Assembly (NCBI GenBank): GCA_041675325.1
Contig: JBAYUG010000050.1
Span: 1-24,518 of the forward strand
DNA length: 24,518 nt
Direction of reading: 5' to 3'
DNA from: CAIKZJ01 sp041675325
GTDB lineage: Bacteria; Bacteroidota; Ignavibacteria; Tepidaquicellales; Tepidaquicellaceae
The notes under the pieces are model-generated. The model was not told where the DNA came from. It searched no databases and worked only from the letters and a program-made list of their open reading frames with translations. The position numbers and the translations under genes were made by a program. Below are positions 15,655 to 22,924 of the stretch, in pieces; position 1 is the first letter of the stretch, and each line of letters opens with the position of its first letter.

Positions 15655-16002
15655 CAATTGCCGTTGGCTTTAGTCAAGGGATGAAGAATGAATTATAATT
15701 ATCGGCTTTAGCCAAATTACAATTATGTATTGGGCTCAAGCCCTTAATATTTCTATTTCCTTTATCCGTCACCTAAAGGTGACGGCAATTATAGTGATAC
15801 AATTAAACAAATCTCTTATTGTAACTCAACCTTCCTCCCCGAATGTTCTTGTCGGGGATATCGTTATTACACAATTGCCGTTGGCTTTAGCCAACGGATA
15901 ATGTATAAAGTATAATTACCGGCTTTAGCCAAATTACAATTATGTATTGGGCTAAAGCCCTTTATATATGTATTCTCTTTATCCGTCACCTAAAGGTGAC
16001 GG
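15655..16002. repeat. 131-bp hairpin element in two direct copies, 217 bp apart
   Basis: 15655-15785 and 15872-16002 align without any gap. Each carries a series of inverted repeats. In copy 2 these are ccgttggctttagccaacgg (15878-15897), ggctttagcc (15921-15930), gggctaaagccc (15949-15960) and ccgtcacctaaaggtgacgg (15983-16002). All share a CTTTAG or CTAAAG centre although the stems differ. Copy 1 has a changed first hairpin (ttagtc) and gggctcaagccc. A further tccccga/tcgggga hairpin lies between the copies (15836-15858). Confidence 0.9.
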
Positions 16003-16123
16003 TATTTTAGGTGACGGCAATTTAGATGAAGGCAATTAATAAGCGGCAATGAATTGTTGAAGAGTTAATGTAAGGATTAGATCTCCCCAAAATCATGCGA
16101 GGATGACAAAAAAGAAGTATAAC

Positions 16124-16144
16124 AGGCAAGCAAGATGCTTGCCT
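16124..16144. repeat. Perfect 9-bp inverted repeat
   Basis: aggcaagca (16124-16132) and tgcttgcct (16136-16144) with a 3-nt loop. Hairpin element in the repeat-rich spacer; not followed by a T run, so not called a terminator. Confidence 0.6.
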
Positions 16145-16156
16145 TACACTAAATAT

Positions 16157-16188
16157 TAAGCCTGATTAGCGAAAACTAATCAGGCTTA
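16157..16188. repeat. Perfect 13-bp hairpin
   Basis: taagcctgattag (16157-16169) pairs with ctaatcaggctta (16176-16188), loop cgaaaa. A strong RNA or cruciform hairpin. No adequate T tract follows on either strand, and the nearest gene end (tldE) is over 800 bp away, so a terminator role is unproven. Confidence 0.6.
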
Positions 16189-16276
16189 GGAATTACGCTG
16201 ACGGCTATATTATTGAAAGTTTTTCAATATTGAATTATATGTTATGATTTGGCTGTCAGATATTTAATCCTGATTC

Positions 16277-16396
16277 ATTCTAAGTAAAATTCGTCAAACA
16301 AACTTTTGAAAGCAAACCACAACTTATAAGCATTATTATTCTACCACATGAGAATTCTAAGCAAAATTCGTCAAACAAACTTTTGAAAATAAACCA
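16277..16396. repeat. 77-bp-period direct repeat
   Basis: attctaagtaaaattcgtca plus caaacttttgaaagcaaacca (16277-16319) recurs from 16354 with few changes (attctaagcaaaattcgtca ... gaaaataaacca). Unit of about 43 bp, no gene. Confidence 0.75.
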
Positions 16397-16399
16397 AAA

Positions 16400-16793
16400 G
16401 TAGGAGTTAGTTGATAGTTCATAGTTGATAGTTAATAGTTTTTAGTTGTTTAATACCCTCTTCTATTATATATGTTGATTCTTTTGGAAATTGTGCCGTC
16501 ATTTCTTATGCAAAAATTTATACCCCTTTGATTTTTAAGTGTTTTCGCGTATAAAGTGGTCATGCAAAAATTTTTCTCAATTATTTCATGGCAAAATTTC
16601 CATTTTTGTTTGCATATATAGTAGAATGATGCATAATAAAATTGTATGAACTATGAACAAAGAACTAATACATGCCCTCCTACTATTATTCACAACATTT
16701 TTGGAAATTTCTGATTAGGGTCTAGATGGGCTTACCTTGCGCTCTCCTTGCGCTCTAAATAGGGTTGAGAGAAAAGAAGAAGAGCTTGGCACA
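16400..16793. other. AT-rich spacer without a recognisable gene
   Basis: Opens with a ttgatagttcatagttgata-type simple repeat (about 16411-16445), the kind of sequence into which the IS3 element inserted. Three 'atgcaaaaattt'-like words (16509, 16563 and a catggcaaaatttcc variant at about 16588) are the only other pattern. No convincing ORF, RNA gene or promoter was seen. Confidence 0.5.
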
Positions 16794-17060
16794 CCTGCCT
16801 GCAGCAGGCAGGCTGATAAGAGCTGAAAGAGTATGATTTACACAGATGAGAAAAAGATTTTTTCGCCACCGAGACCTCAGAGGGCGTCCGCCAAAAAAGA
16901 CGGCGGATCTGCGACTCGAACGCAGAGAGTTTTTTATTGATAAGAGCATTTTACCACCAAAGCACGAAAGCACGAAGAAAAGGAAGAGCTGGAAGAGCAG
17001 AAAGTGCAGGAAGAGCAGGAAAAGCAGGAAGAGTCCCGATAAAAAGAATCGGGATTCAAT
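16794..17060. repeat. Modular dispersed intergenic repeat, copy 4, with palindromes
   Basis: Starts with cctgcctgcagcaggcagg (16794-16812) and gctgataag, continues with tgaaagagtatgatttacac (16824), a gccgtc/gacggc-type block (about 16885-16905), acgcagagagttttttattg, ttttaccaccaaagcacgaa and 'gaagagcagg' ladders, and ends with tcccgat ... atcggga (17034-17052), as at 7554-7569. An 83-codon frame through it (16846-17097) has a repetitive Lys/Arg/Ser composition and is not a credible gene. Confidence 0.7.
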
Positions 17061-17165
17061 AAACGCACTGGAAGAACTGGATGACAAGAAAAAATAAGAA
17101 CTGTGAGAGAGGGAAAGCTTATTTTGTGTGATTTATTTTCACTTATATTACTTATGCAATTTTTA

Positions 17166-17173
17166 TATATTTG
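17166..17173 (+). promoter_or_regulatory. Candidate Bacteroidota-type -7 element before maeB
   Basis: tatatttg matches TAnnTTTG and lies 29 bp before the maeB ATG. The expected TTTG -33 box is not evident. Tentative. Confidence 0.28.
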
Positions 17174-17202
17174 GTTTACCTCAAATAATATAATCTATCA
17201 CT

Positions 17203-19455
17203 ATGATAAGGAAACAGGACGCGCTCGACTATCATCAGCTGGGAAGACCCGGCAAGATTGAAGTAGTATCTTCAAAACCATGTGCTACTGAAAGAGATTT
17301 ATCACTCGCTTACACGCCGGGTGTTGCAGACCCATGTCTGGAAATTGAAAAAAATCCTGACGATGCTTATAAGTACACGGCTAAAGGAAATCTTGTTGCT
17401 GTTGTTTCGAACGGCACGGCTGTACTGGGTCTCGGCAATATTGGTGCGCTCGCCGGCAAGCCCGTTATGGAGGGAAAAGGTGTTTTGTTCAAAAGGTTTG
17501 CCGATGTGGATGTGTTTGATATTGAGCTTAACACAGAAAACCCTGATGAGATTATTAAAACTGTTCAGCTTCTTGAACCAACATTCGGCGGGATAAATCT
17601 TGAAGATATTAAAGCGCCCGAGTGTTTCTATATTGAAGAAGAGCTGAAGGAAATCATGAAGATTCCTGTATTTCATGACGACCAGCACGGCACGGCGATT
17701 ATTACGGGTGCAGCTTTGATTAATGCTCTGGAGATTGTTAAAAAGAAAGCAAGTGAAGTGAAAGTTGTTTTCAGCGGAGCGGGTGCAGCGGGTATTGCGT
17801 GTGCTAAATTGTACGAGACGCTGGGAGTGAAAAGAGAGAACATGTTTCTTGTTGATACGAAGGGAGTTGTATGGAAAGGACGCACTGAAGGAATGAATAA
17901 GTACAAAGAGTATTTTGCACAGGAGACCGAGCACCGCACTCTTGCCGATGTAATGAAGGGTGCCGACTGTTTCTGCGGCGTTTCGAAGAAGGGCGTGCTT
18001 ACAAAAGAGATGGTTAAAAGCATGGCGGACTACCCTATCGTTTTTGCGATGGCGAATCCTGACCCCGAGATTACTTACCCCGATGCAGTATCCGTCCGAG
18101 ACGATATTATAATGGCAACGGGCAGAAGCGACTATCCTAATCAGGTGAACAACGTTCTTGGGTTTCCGTTTATTTTCAGAGGAGCGCTTGACGTAAGGGC
18201 ATCAACGATTAACAACGAAATGAAGATTGCTGCTGCGATGGCTCTTGCAAAGCTTGCAAAGGAAGATATTCCCGATGCTGTTTTGCGTGCATACGGCGGA
18301 AAGAGGTTTGAGTTCGGAAGAGAATACATTATACCGAAGCCGTTTGACCCGAGAGTGCTTCTCTGGGAAGCCCCTGCGGTTGCGGAGGCAGCGATGTTTA
18401 CGAACGTCGCCAGAAATCCAATCATGGATTTTGACGAGTATAAGGACAGGCTTGAAGCAAGGCTCGGCAAGGCTAATGAAGTAATGAGATTCTTTATACA
18501 TAAGGCTCAGAGAGTTAATAAAAAGATTGTTTTCCCAGAAGGTGAAGAGTCAAAAATACTGCGTGCGGCACAGATTATCGTTGATGAGGGTATTGCAAAG
18601 CCTGTGCTGATTGGAGATAAGGAAACTATTGTACAGAATATAGTTGACCTCGGTCTTCATTTCGAAAGAGGCGATTTAGAAATTTCCGAGCCGATGATTT
18701 CTCCTAATCTTGAAAAGTATGCGGAGGATTTCTTCGATATAAGGCAAAGAAAGGGTGTTACGAAGATTGATTCAAAGAGACTTCTGAAGAACCCTAATAT
18801 TTTCGGGATGATGATGGTAAGGAACGGAGATGCAGACGGACTTATTTCGGGTTTGACACAGCACTATCCATTCACGGTGAAACCTGCACTTCAGATAATC
18901 GGTAAGGATGAAGGCGTGAAGAATATCGCAGGGATGTACATGATGATTTTCAAGAACCAGCGGATATTTATTTCAGACGCGACTATAAATGTTGACCCCG
19001 ATGCGGAACAGCTTGCAGAGATAACGATTCTTACAGCGGATAAGGTGAAAAAGCTCGGTGTAACTCCGAAGATAGCTATGCTTTCTTTCAGCAATTTCGG
19101 AAGCACTAATCATCCGTTTACGAATAAAGTCAGGAAGGCAACGGATATTGTGAAAAAACTAAGACCTGACCTTGAGGTTGAGGGCGAGATGATGGCTGAT
19201 ACGGCGATGAGTCCTGAGATTATCAGCGAATACTATCCGTTCAGCTGTCTGAAGGAAAAAGCGAATGTTCTGATTTGTCCTGATTTGACTTCGGCGAATA
19301 TTGCATACAAGCTGCTTGCGACAATAGGAGGTGCGATTGCAATTGGACCGATATTGCTGGGAATAAAGAAACCGGTGTATCTGCTGGGTCCGGGAAATTA
19401 TGTGGATGATATTGTTAATATTACGGCGATGGCTGTGTATGAAGCGGAGAAATAG
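17203..19455 (+). CDS. maeB: Malic enzyme with C-terminal phosphotransacetylase-like domain (MaeB type)
   Basis: A 750-residue cytosolic enzyme that oxidatively decarboxylates malate to pyruvate, NADP-dependent by family. The malic domain (1-160) shows the catalytic tyrosine in AYTPGVADPC (36-45), GKGVLFK (91-97), the metal-binding GGINLEDIKAPECF (129-142) and FHDDQHGTA (157-165). The Rossmann domain carries GAGAAG (192-197). Residues from about 425 form a Pta-like domain (NGDADGLISGL, MLSFSNFGSTNHPF), but where Pta has LSRGCTHQEIVDV this protein has LLGPGNYVDDIVNI, so the catalytic Ser-Arg is lost. In studied MaeB the domain senses acetyl-CoA and inhibits the enzyme. No Shine-Dalgarno is evident. 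It stands alone in its transcription unit. Confidence 0.95.
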   Translation: MIRKQDALDYHQLGRPGKIEVVSSKPCATERDLSLAYTPGVADPCLEIEKNPDDAYKYTAKGNLVAVVSNGTAVLGLGNIGALAGKPVMEGKGVLFKRFADVDVFDIELNTENPDEIIKTVQLLEPTFGGINLEDIKAPECFYIEEELKEIMKIPVFHDDQHGTAIITGAALINALEIVKKKASEVKVVFSGAGAAGIACAKLYETLGVKRENMFLVDTKGVVWKGRTEGMNKYKEYFAQETEHRTLADVMKGADCFCGVSKKGVLTKEMVKSMADYPIVFAMANPDPEITYPDAVSVRDDIIMATGRSDYPNQVNNVLGFPFIFRGALDVRASTINNEMKIAAAMALAKLAKEDIPDAVLRAYGGKRFEFGREYIIPKPFDPRVLLWEAPAVAEAAMFTNVARNPIMDFDEYKDRLEARLGKANEVMRFFIHKAQRVNKKIVFPEGEESKILRAAQIIVDEGIAKPVLIGDKETIVQNIVDLGLHFERGDLEISEPMISPNLEKYAEDFFDIRQRKGVTKIDSKRLLKNPNIFGMMMVRNGDADGLISGLTQHYPFTVKPALQIIGKDEGVKNIAGMYMMIFKNQRIFISDATINVDPDAEQLAEITILTADKVKKLGVTPKIAMLSFSNFGSTNHPFTNKVRKATDIVKKLRPDLEVEGEMMADTAMSPEIISEYYPFSCLKEKANVLICPDLTSANIAYKLLATIGGAIAIGPILLGIKKPVYLLGPGNYVDDIVNITAMAVYEAEK

Positions 19456-19744
19456 TTTTTTAGATGATAGTTGCGCGTTCTTTGCGTCCGCCGCGGAGGA
19501 ATAGTTTTTCCTTTTTTGTCATCCCCGCTCGCTATTGGCGGGGATCTAATATTGAATCCATTATGTAAAAGAATAACAAAAGAATTTTTACCACAGAGTA
19601 CCCAGAGAGCGCAGAGAAGAGATTTATTTTATTGCTAAGAACGATTTACCACCAAAACACTAAAGCACCAAAAGTGCTTAAGAATTTTTAACCGCAAGGG
19701 ACGCAGAGAAGAACAAAGGTCGCAAAGAAAGCGTAGAACTAAAA
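19456..19744. repeat. Modular dispersed intergenic repeat, copy 5/6, with palindromes
   Basis: Between the convergent maeB and NamZ-like genes. It contains gatagttgcgcgttctttgc and gtccgccgcgg (about 19466-19495, inverted relative to 3432-3469), the hairpin atccccgc (19521-19528) / gcggggat (19538-19545), then ttaccacagagtacccagag, gatttattttattgctaaga, accaccaaaacactaaagca and aaccgcaagggacgcagaga modules. The hairpin with its preceding T-rich stretch could help end either transcript, but I see no clean terminator. Confidence 0.65.
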
Positions 19745-20953
19745 TCAATAATATAGTATATACAGACGGGCTGTTTTCATGAAAGTACGGGCGTCATTCT
19801 CAGATGCTTCGATTATTTCGTCAAGTGAGTTTCCGGTATTAATCATTTTGCGGAGTTTATCGGTGCCGGCGAGTTTATCGATGAAATTCTTCTGAGTCCA
19901 TTTGAATTCAGGAGTTATGCTAATTAGGGCTTTTATAATTGCCACAGATGTCCTGAACGGTTTGAACTTCGATAAATCAGTTATTGTAATTTTTAAACCG
20001 CTGCATTTTTTACCGGAGTACTTCATTGCCGTATAAGAAGGGAGCAATGATTGATTTGGTGTAAATTCAATCTTCTCAAATGATACACCTTCAAGACCGT
20101 AAACATTTAAATTTTCGAGAAGTACGTCTTTATCAATAAATGGAGCCCCGAACACCTGAAACGGTGTTTCTGTACCGCGTCCCTCGGATACATTAGTCCC
20201 TTCAAGAAAGCAGAGAGCAGGATATATTCTTGCGGATTCGAGAGAAGTAATACTCGGAGAAGGATTTATCCATACATCCATTAGATTTTCATACTTCATA
20301 TTTCTGGTGTAACCCTTCATCTTAACAACTCTGAATTTATCGTGATTCACGTATTCACCGTTAAGAAAATTGCCAAGCTCACCGACTGTGAGACCTGTAA
20401 TGACAGGAGTCGGAATCTTACCCACAAAAGATGAAAAATCTTCATCGAGACTGAATCCTTCTGAGCTGTTTATGTTCGCAACCGAAGGTCTATCGCACAC
20501 GATATAATCCTTGCCGAACTTCTTCGCGTCCTGCATAGTAAGAAAAAGCGTTGATGTGTATGTGTAGAAGCGTGCACCGAGTTCCTGTATATCAAAAACA
20601 ATAACATCAACATCATCAACATCAGACTTTGAGAAAGAATATTTATTTCCGTACAACGAGACAACAGGTATTGTTACACCCGACGCTGTATACGAATCAT
20701 CGGCAGAGAATCCATGCTCGGGAGTGTATATCTTTACGACGTCAATACCTGCTTCCACCAGCAAGTCAATTATATGTTTTCCGTTCTTGTCAACTCCTGT
20801 CCTGTTTGTGATAATGCCGACTTTTTTTCCTTTTATTAATTCAATCTGCTCTTTCACAAGAACTGTATTTCCTGTTTCAAAACTACTATTAATAAACTGA
20901 CTGTACGAATAACCTGAGGCAAACATCAATATTACAAACAATAATCTTCTCAT
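19745..20953 (-). CDS. Exported NamZ-family (DUF1343) protein, divergent at conserved motif positions
   Basis: About 402 residues. I place the start at ATG 20953, whose A is shared with the flippase stop (TGATG overlap); a GTG one codon earlier is possible. Residues 1-19 form a Sec signal peptide (RRLLFVILMFASGYSYSQ). The family includes NamZ exo-N-acetylmuramidases, which remove MurNAc from peptidoglycan fragments. Present are KVGIITNRTGVD (near 44-55), YTPEHGF and DIQELGARFYTYTSTL. However, where the family usually has DRPNP and PVRHGMT this protein has DRPSV and PVITGLT, so activity may be altered or lost. The tight coupling to a flippase suggests a shared envelope-glycan task. Confidence 0.85.
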   Translation of the reverse strand: MRRLLFVILMFASGYSYSQFINSSFETGNTVLVKEQIELIKGKKVGIITNRTGVDKNGKHIIDLLVEAGIDVVKIYTPEHGFSADDSYTASGVTIPVVSLYGNKYSFSKSDVDDVDVIVFDIQELGARFYTYTSTLFLTMQDAKKFGKDYIVCDRPSVANINSSEGFSLDEDFSSFVGKIPTPVITGLTVGELGNFLNGEYVNHDKFRVVKMKGYTRNMKYENLMDVWINPSPSITSLESARIYPALCFLEGTNVSEGRGTETPFQVFGAPFIDKDVLLENLNVYGLEGVSFEKIEFTPNQSLLPSYTAMKYSGKKCSGLKITITDLSKFKPFRTSVAIIKALISITPEFKWTQKNFIDKLAGTDKLRKMINTGNSLDEIIEASENDARTFMKTARLYILYY

Positions 20954-22389
20954 CACATGAACCTCTTTATAATTTTAATATCTACTATTTTAAGAACGAA
21001 AATGAAACTTGTAATAACGATAAATATTGCGGCTTTAAGAAGGAAATAATCAAAATACTTCAGGAAGAAATACGAGACGATTGCCGCGGAAATAAGCACG
21101 AATATAAAAGCTATCTTTTTAAACTCATAATCAATTCTGTAATACTTCTGAGAGATATAATAAATGCCTGCAACCTCGATAACATAACTAATAAGTGTTG
21201 CCACTGCGGCACCCATCATTCCGATAACGGGTATAAGGATAAAATTTGCCGCTATATTAATTACTGCAGCACTGCCCGTAATATAAATCAGATACTTAGT
21301 CTTTTTCTCGATATAAATTCCTGCCATCAGATTAACATATATTCCATAGAAAACATAAGCCAGAAGTATTACCGGCACTATACTAAGTCCCTCCCAGTAA
21401 GCTTTGCCGACGAGATAACCGCGTCCGGGCAGAGGTATTGCAACGATGTTATCTATAAACAAAGTCAGAAATATAAATATAACAGCACCAACGGTCAGGA
21501 ATAAAGTCATAACTTTTGCAAAAAGCTTTTTTGCTTCAGGTTCTTTTGCATTCTGCAGAAAAAATGGCCGCCATGCAAACTCAAACATGGATACAAAAAG
21601 CATCATAAAAATACCGAGGCGGTAGTTTGCCTGAAATATACCGACGGTATGATCGTTCGTCAATGCAGTGAGTATAGGCCTGTTCACGACCTGAATAATA
21701 TTAGCGCTGATACCCGCGGGAATATAAGGCAGAGAAAATCTGAGCAGTTCATTAATAAGCGTTCTGTTGAATGAAATCTTCAGGTTCTTTATTATTACAG
21801 GAATTAATAAAACGAAAGTAAGAACTGACGCGATGACGTTTGATATGAACACATATTCAATACCCTTTTTAAGAATCACGATAAAAAGGATGTTGAATAC
21901 TACTGTTGCGACAATGTTGACAAGCCTAATAACCGCAAACTTCATGGGTTTATGTTCAAGACGCAGGTATGCAAACGGTACGGTTGACATCGCATCGAAG
22001 AACAATATCAAAGCAGTATATTTAAGAAGGACTTCCCTGGATTCCGCTATCTGAAAGACGGAAGTGAATTCCGTGGAGAAAATGAATAATATTCCCGAGA
22101 GAATGAATGAATTAACGAATATTCCGATAAAAGGATGGGAGAAGTTTTCCTTCATCGAGCCTACTTCAAGCGTTGATGCAAACTTAAAGTAACCCGACTC
22201 AAGTCCGATTGTAAAGAAAACATTTAATATTGCGATGTACGCATAAATATTGGCAACGATACCAAACTCTGCGGGTAGGAAAAGATTTGTATAAATAGGG
22301 ACGAAGAGAAAATTCAGGAATCTTCCAAGAATAGTGCTTGTACCATAGATGAGCGTATCTTTAGAAAGCGACTTTAACTTTTCAATCAT
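20953..22389 (-). CDS. Wzx/MATE-like polysaccharide (lipid-linked oligosaccharide) flippase
   Basis: A 478-residue polytopic inner-membrane protein with about 12-14 hydrophobic helices spread over its length. The start, SKDTLIYGTSTILGRFLNFL followed by FVPIYTNLFLPAEFG, is the typical opening of the polysaccharide-biosynthesis/Wzx branch of the MOP superfamily, which moves undecaprenyl-linked glycans from the inner to the outer face. A C-terminal half with PVILLAYVFYGIYVNLMAGI agrees with the polysaccharide_synt_C region. No glycosyltransferases are adjacent, so the substrate (O-antigen, capsule or peptidoglycan precursor) cannot be read from context. Its stop overlaps the start of the NamZ-like gene by one base, implying translational coupling. 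Confidence 0.9.
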   Translation of the reverse strand: MIEKLKSLSKDTLIYGTSTILGRFLNFLFVPIYTNLFLPAEFGIVANIYAYIAILNVFFTIGLESGYFKFASTLEVGSMKENFSHPFIGIFVNSFILSGILFIFSTEFTSVFQIAESREVLLKYTALILFFDAMSTVPFAYLRLEHKPMKFAVIRLVNIVATVVFNILFIVILKKGIEYVFISNVIASVLTFVLLIPVIIKNLKISFNRTLINELLRFSLPYIPAGISANIIQVVNRPILTALTNDHTVGIFQANYRLGIFMMLFVSMFEFAWRPFFLQNAKEPEAKKLFAKVMTLFLTVGAVIFIFLTLFIDNIVAIPLPGRGYLVGKAYWEGLSIVPVILLAYVFYGIYVNLMAGIYIEKKTKYLIYITGSAAVINIAANFILIPVIGMMGAAVATLISYVIEVAGIYYISQKYYRIDYEFKKIAFIFVLISAAIVSYFFLKYFDYFLLKAAIFIVITSFIFVLKIVDIKIIKRFM

Positions 22390-22398
22390 TACAAATAC

Positions 22399-22433
22399 AA
22401 AGGGTTATTCCCTAAAATAAGGAATAACCCTTT
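22399..22433 (-). terminator. Strong hairpin terminator upstream of the flippase
   Basis: A perfect 13-bp inverted repeat (22399-22411 with 22421-22433) and 9-nt loop. On the minus strand the stem ends in CCCTTT followed by gtatttgt. It lies 22 bp beyond the stop of the secreted-protein gene at 22455 and just before the flippase ATG at 22389, so it should end that upstream transcript. The promoter for the flippase must then lie inside or read through this short gap. Confidence 0.75.
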
Positions 22434-22454
22434 TATTAAAAATACAGATAATAA

Positions 22455-22874
22455 TTAATTGATGATTTCTATAAGTGAGCTGGCAACAGTTGAACCATTT
22501 CCGTCAAGCAGAAATACCCTGTATATTCCCGGTTCGCTGAACTTCATGTCGCTTGTTGAGTTCTTTGCGAAGTAAATATACTTCATGGTTGGTTCGACAA
22601 CGTATGAGAATTTCTTGTAGTACTCAAAAGTTTTTGATGTTGCATTGTACTTATCGAACTGAACATTAACATTGCTTAAGCCGAGTGCATAATCACACTT
22701 GACCATTACAGTTAGATAACCTGTTGTAAATCTATCGCTTATGCCAACTTCTCCGTCGTCGCCGTACTTTTCGCAAAAATAAAGTACAGGTCCGTTTTGA
22801 GCATTAACGTTTGAAGTGAATCCGAAAATTGCTAACACAGCAAATACGGAAAAGAATACAAATAGCTTTTTCAT
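22455..22874 (-). CDS. Small secreted protein, paralogue of the neighbouring lipoprotein
   Basis: A 139-residue protein of unknown function. Residues 1-25 are a Sec signal peptide (FVFFSVFAVLAIFGFTSNVNAQ, cleavage after NAQ or ANA-like site). The mature domain begins LYFCEKYGDDGEVGISDRF and continues TTGYLTVMVKCDYALG, with a beta-rich second half ending PGIYRVFLLDGNGSTVASSL. The same order of motifs is in the upstream lipoprotein (22925-23473), so the pair arose by duplication. One shared cysteine (FCE) and a further Cys (VKCDY) are present; the latter is not conserved in the paralogue. A Shine-Dalgarno-like GGAGAA lies 5-10 bases before the ATG. A terminator follows. Confidence 0.8.
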   Translation of the reverse strand: MKKLFVFFSVFAVLAIFGFTSNVNAQNGPVLYFCEKYGDDGEVGISDRFTTGYLTVMVKCDYALGLSNVNVQFDKYNATSKTFEYYKKFSYVVEPTMKYIYFAKNSTSDMKFSEPGIYRVFLLDGNGSTVASSLIEIIN

Positions 22875-22924
22875 GTTTTCTCCTTTAGTCTTTAGAATAG
22901 ACCCTTTAATTTAATAAAAAACTC

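Noticed and set aside
15655..16002. CRISPR-like array
   Set aside because: Only two long direct copies, no short repeats with unique equal-length spacers, and no cas genes.
16485..16640. Possible mobile-element end or riboswitch around the 'atgcaaaaattt' words
   Set aside because: Only short AT-rich word repetition, no inverted ends, no conserved aptamer motif recognisable by eye.
16846..17097. 83-codon plus-strand ORF, Lys/Arg/Ser-rich
   Set aside because: It runs through known repeat modules and its composition comes from 'gaagagcagg' ladders; no domain, no ribosome site.
17302..17934. 210-codon minus-strand ORF inside maeB
   Set aside because: Antisense shadow of a gene with clear malic-enzyme motifs; no recognisable domain.
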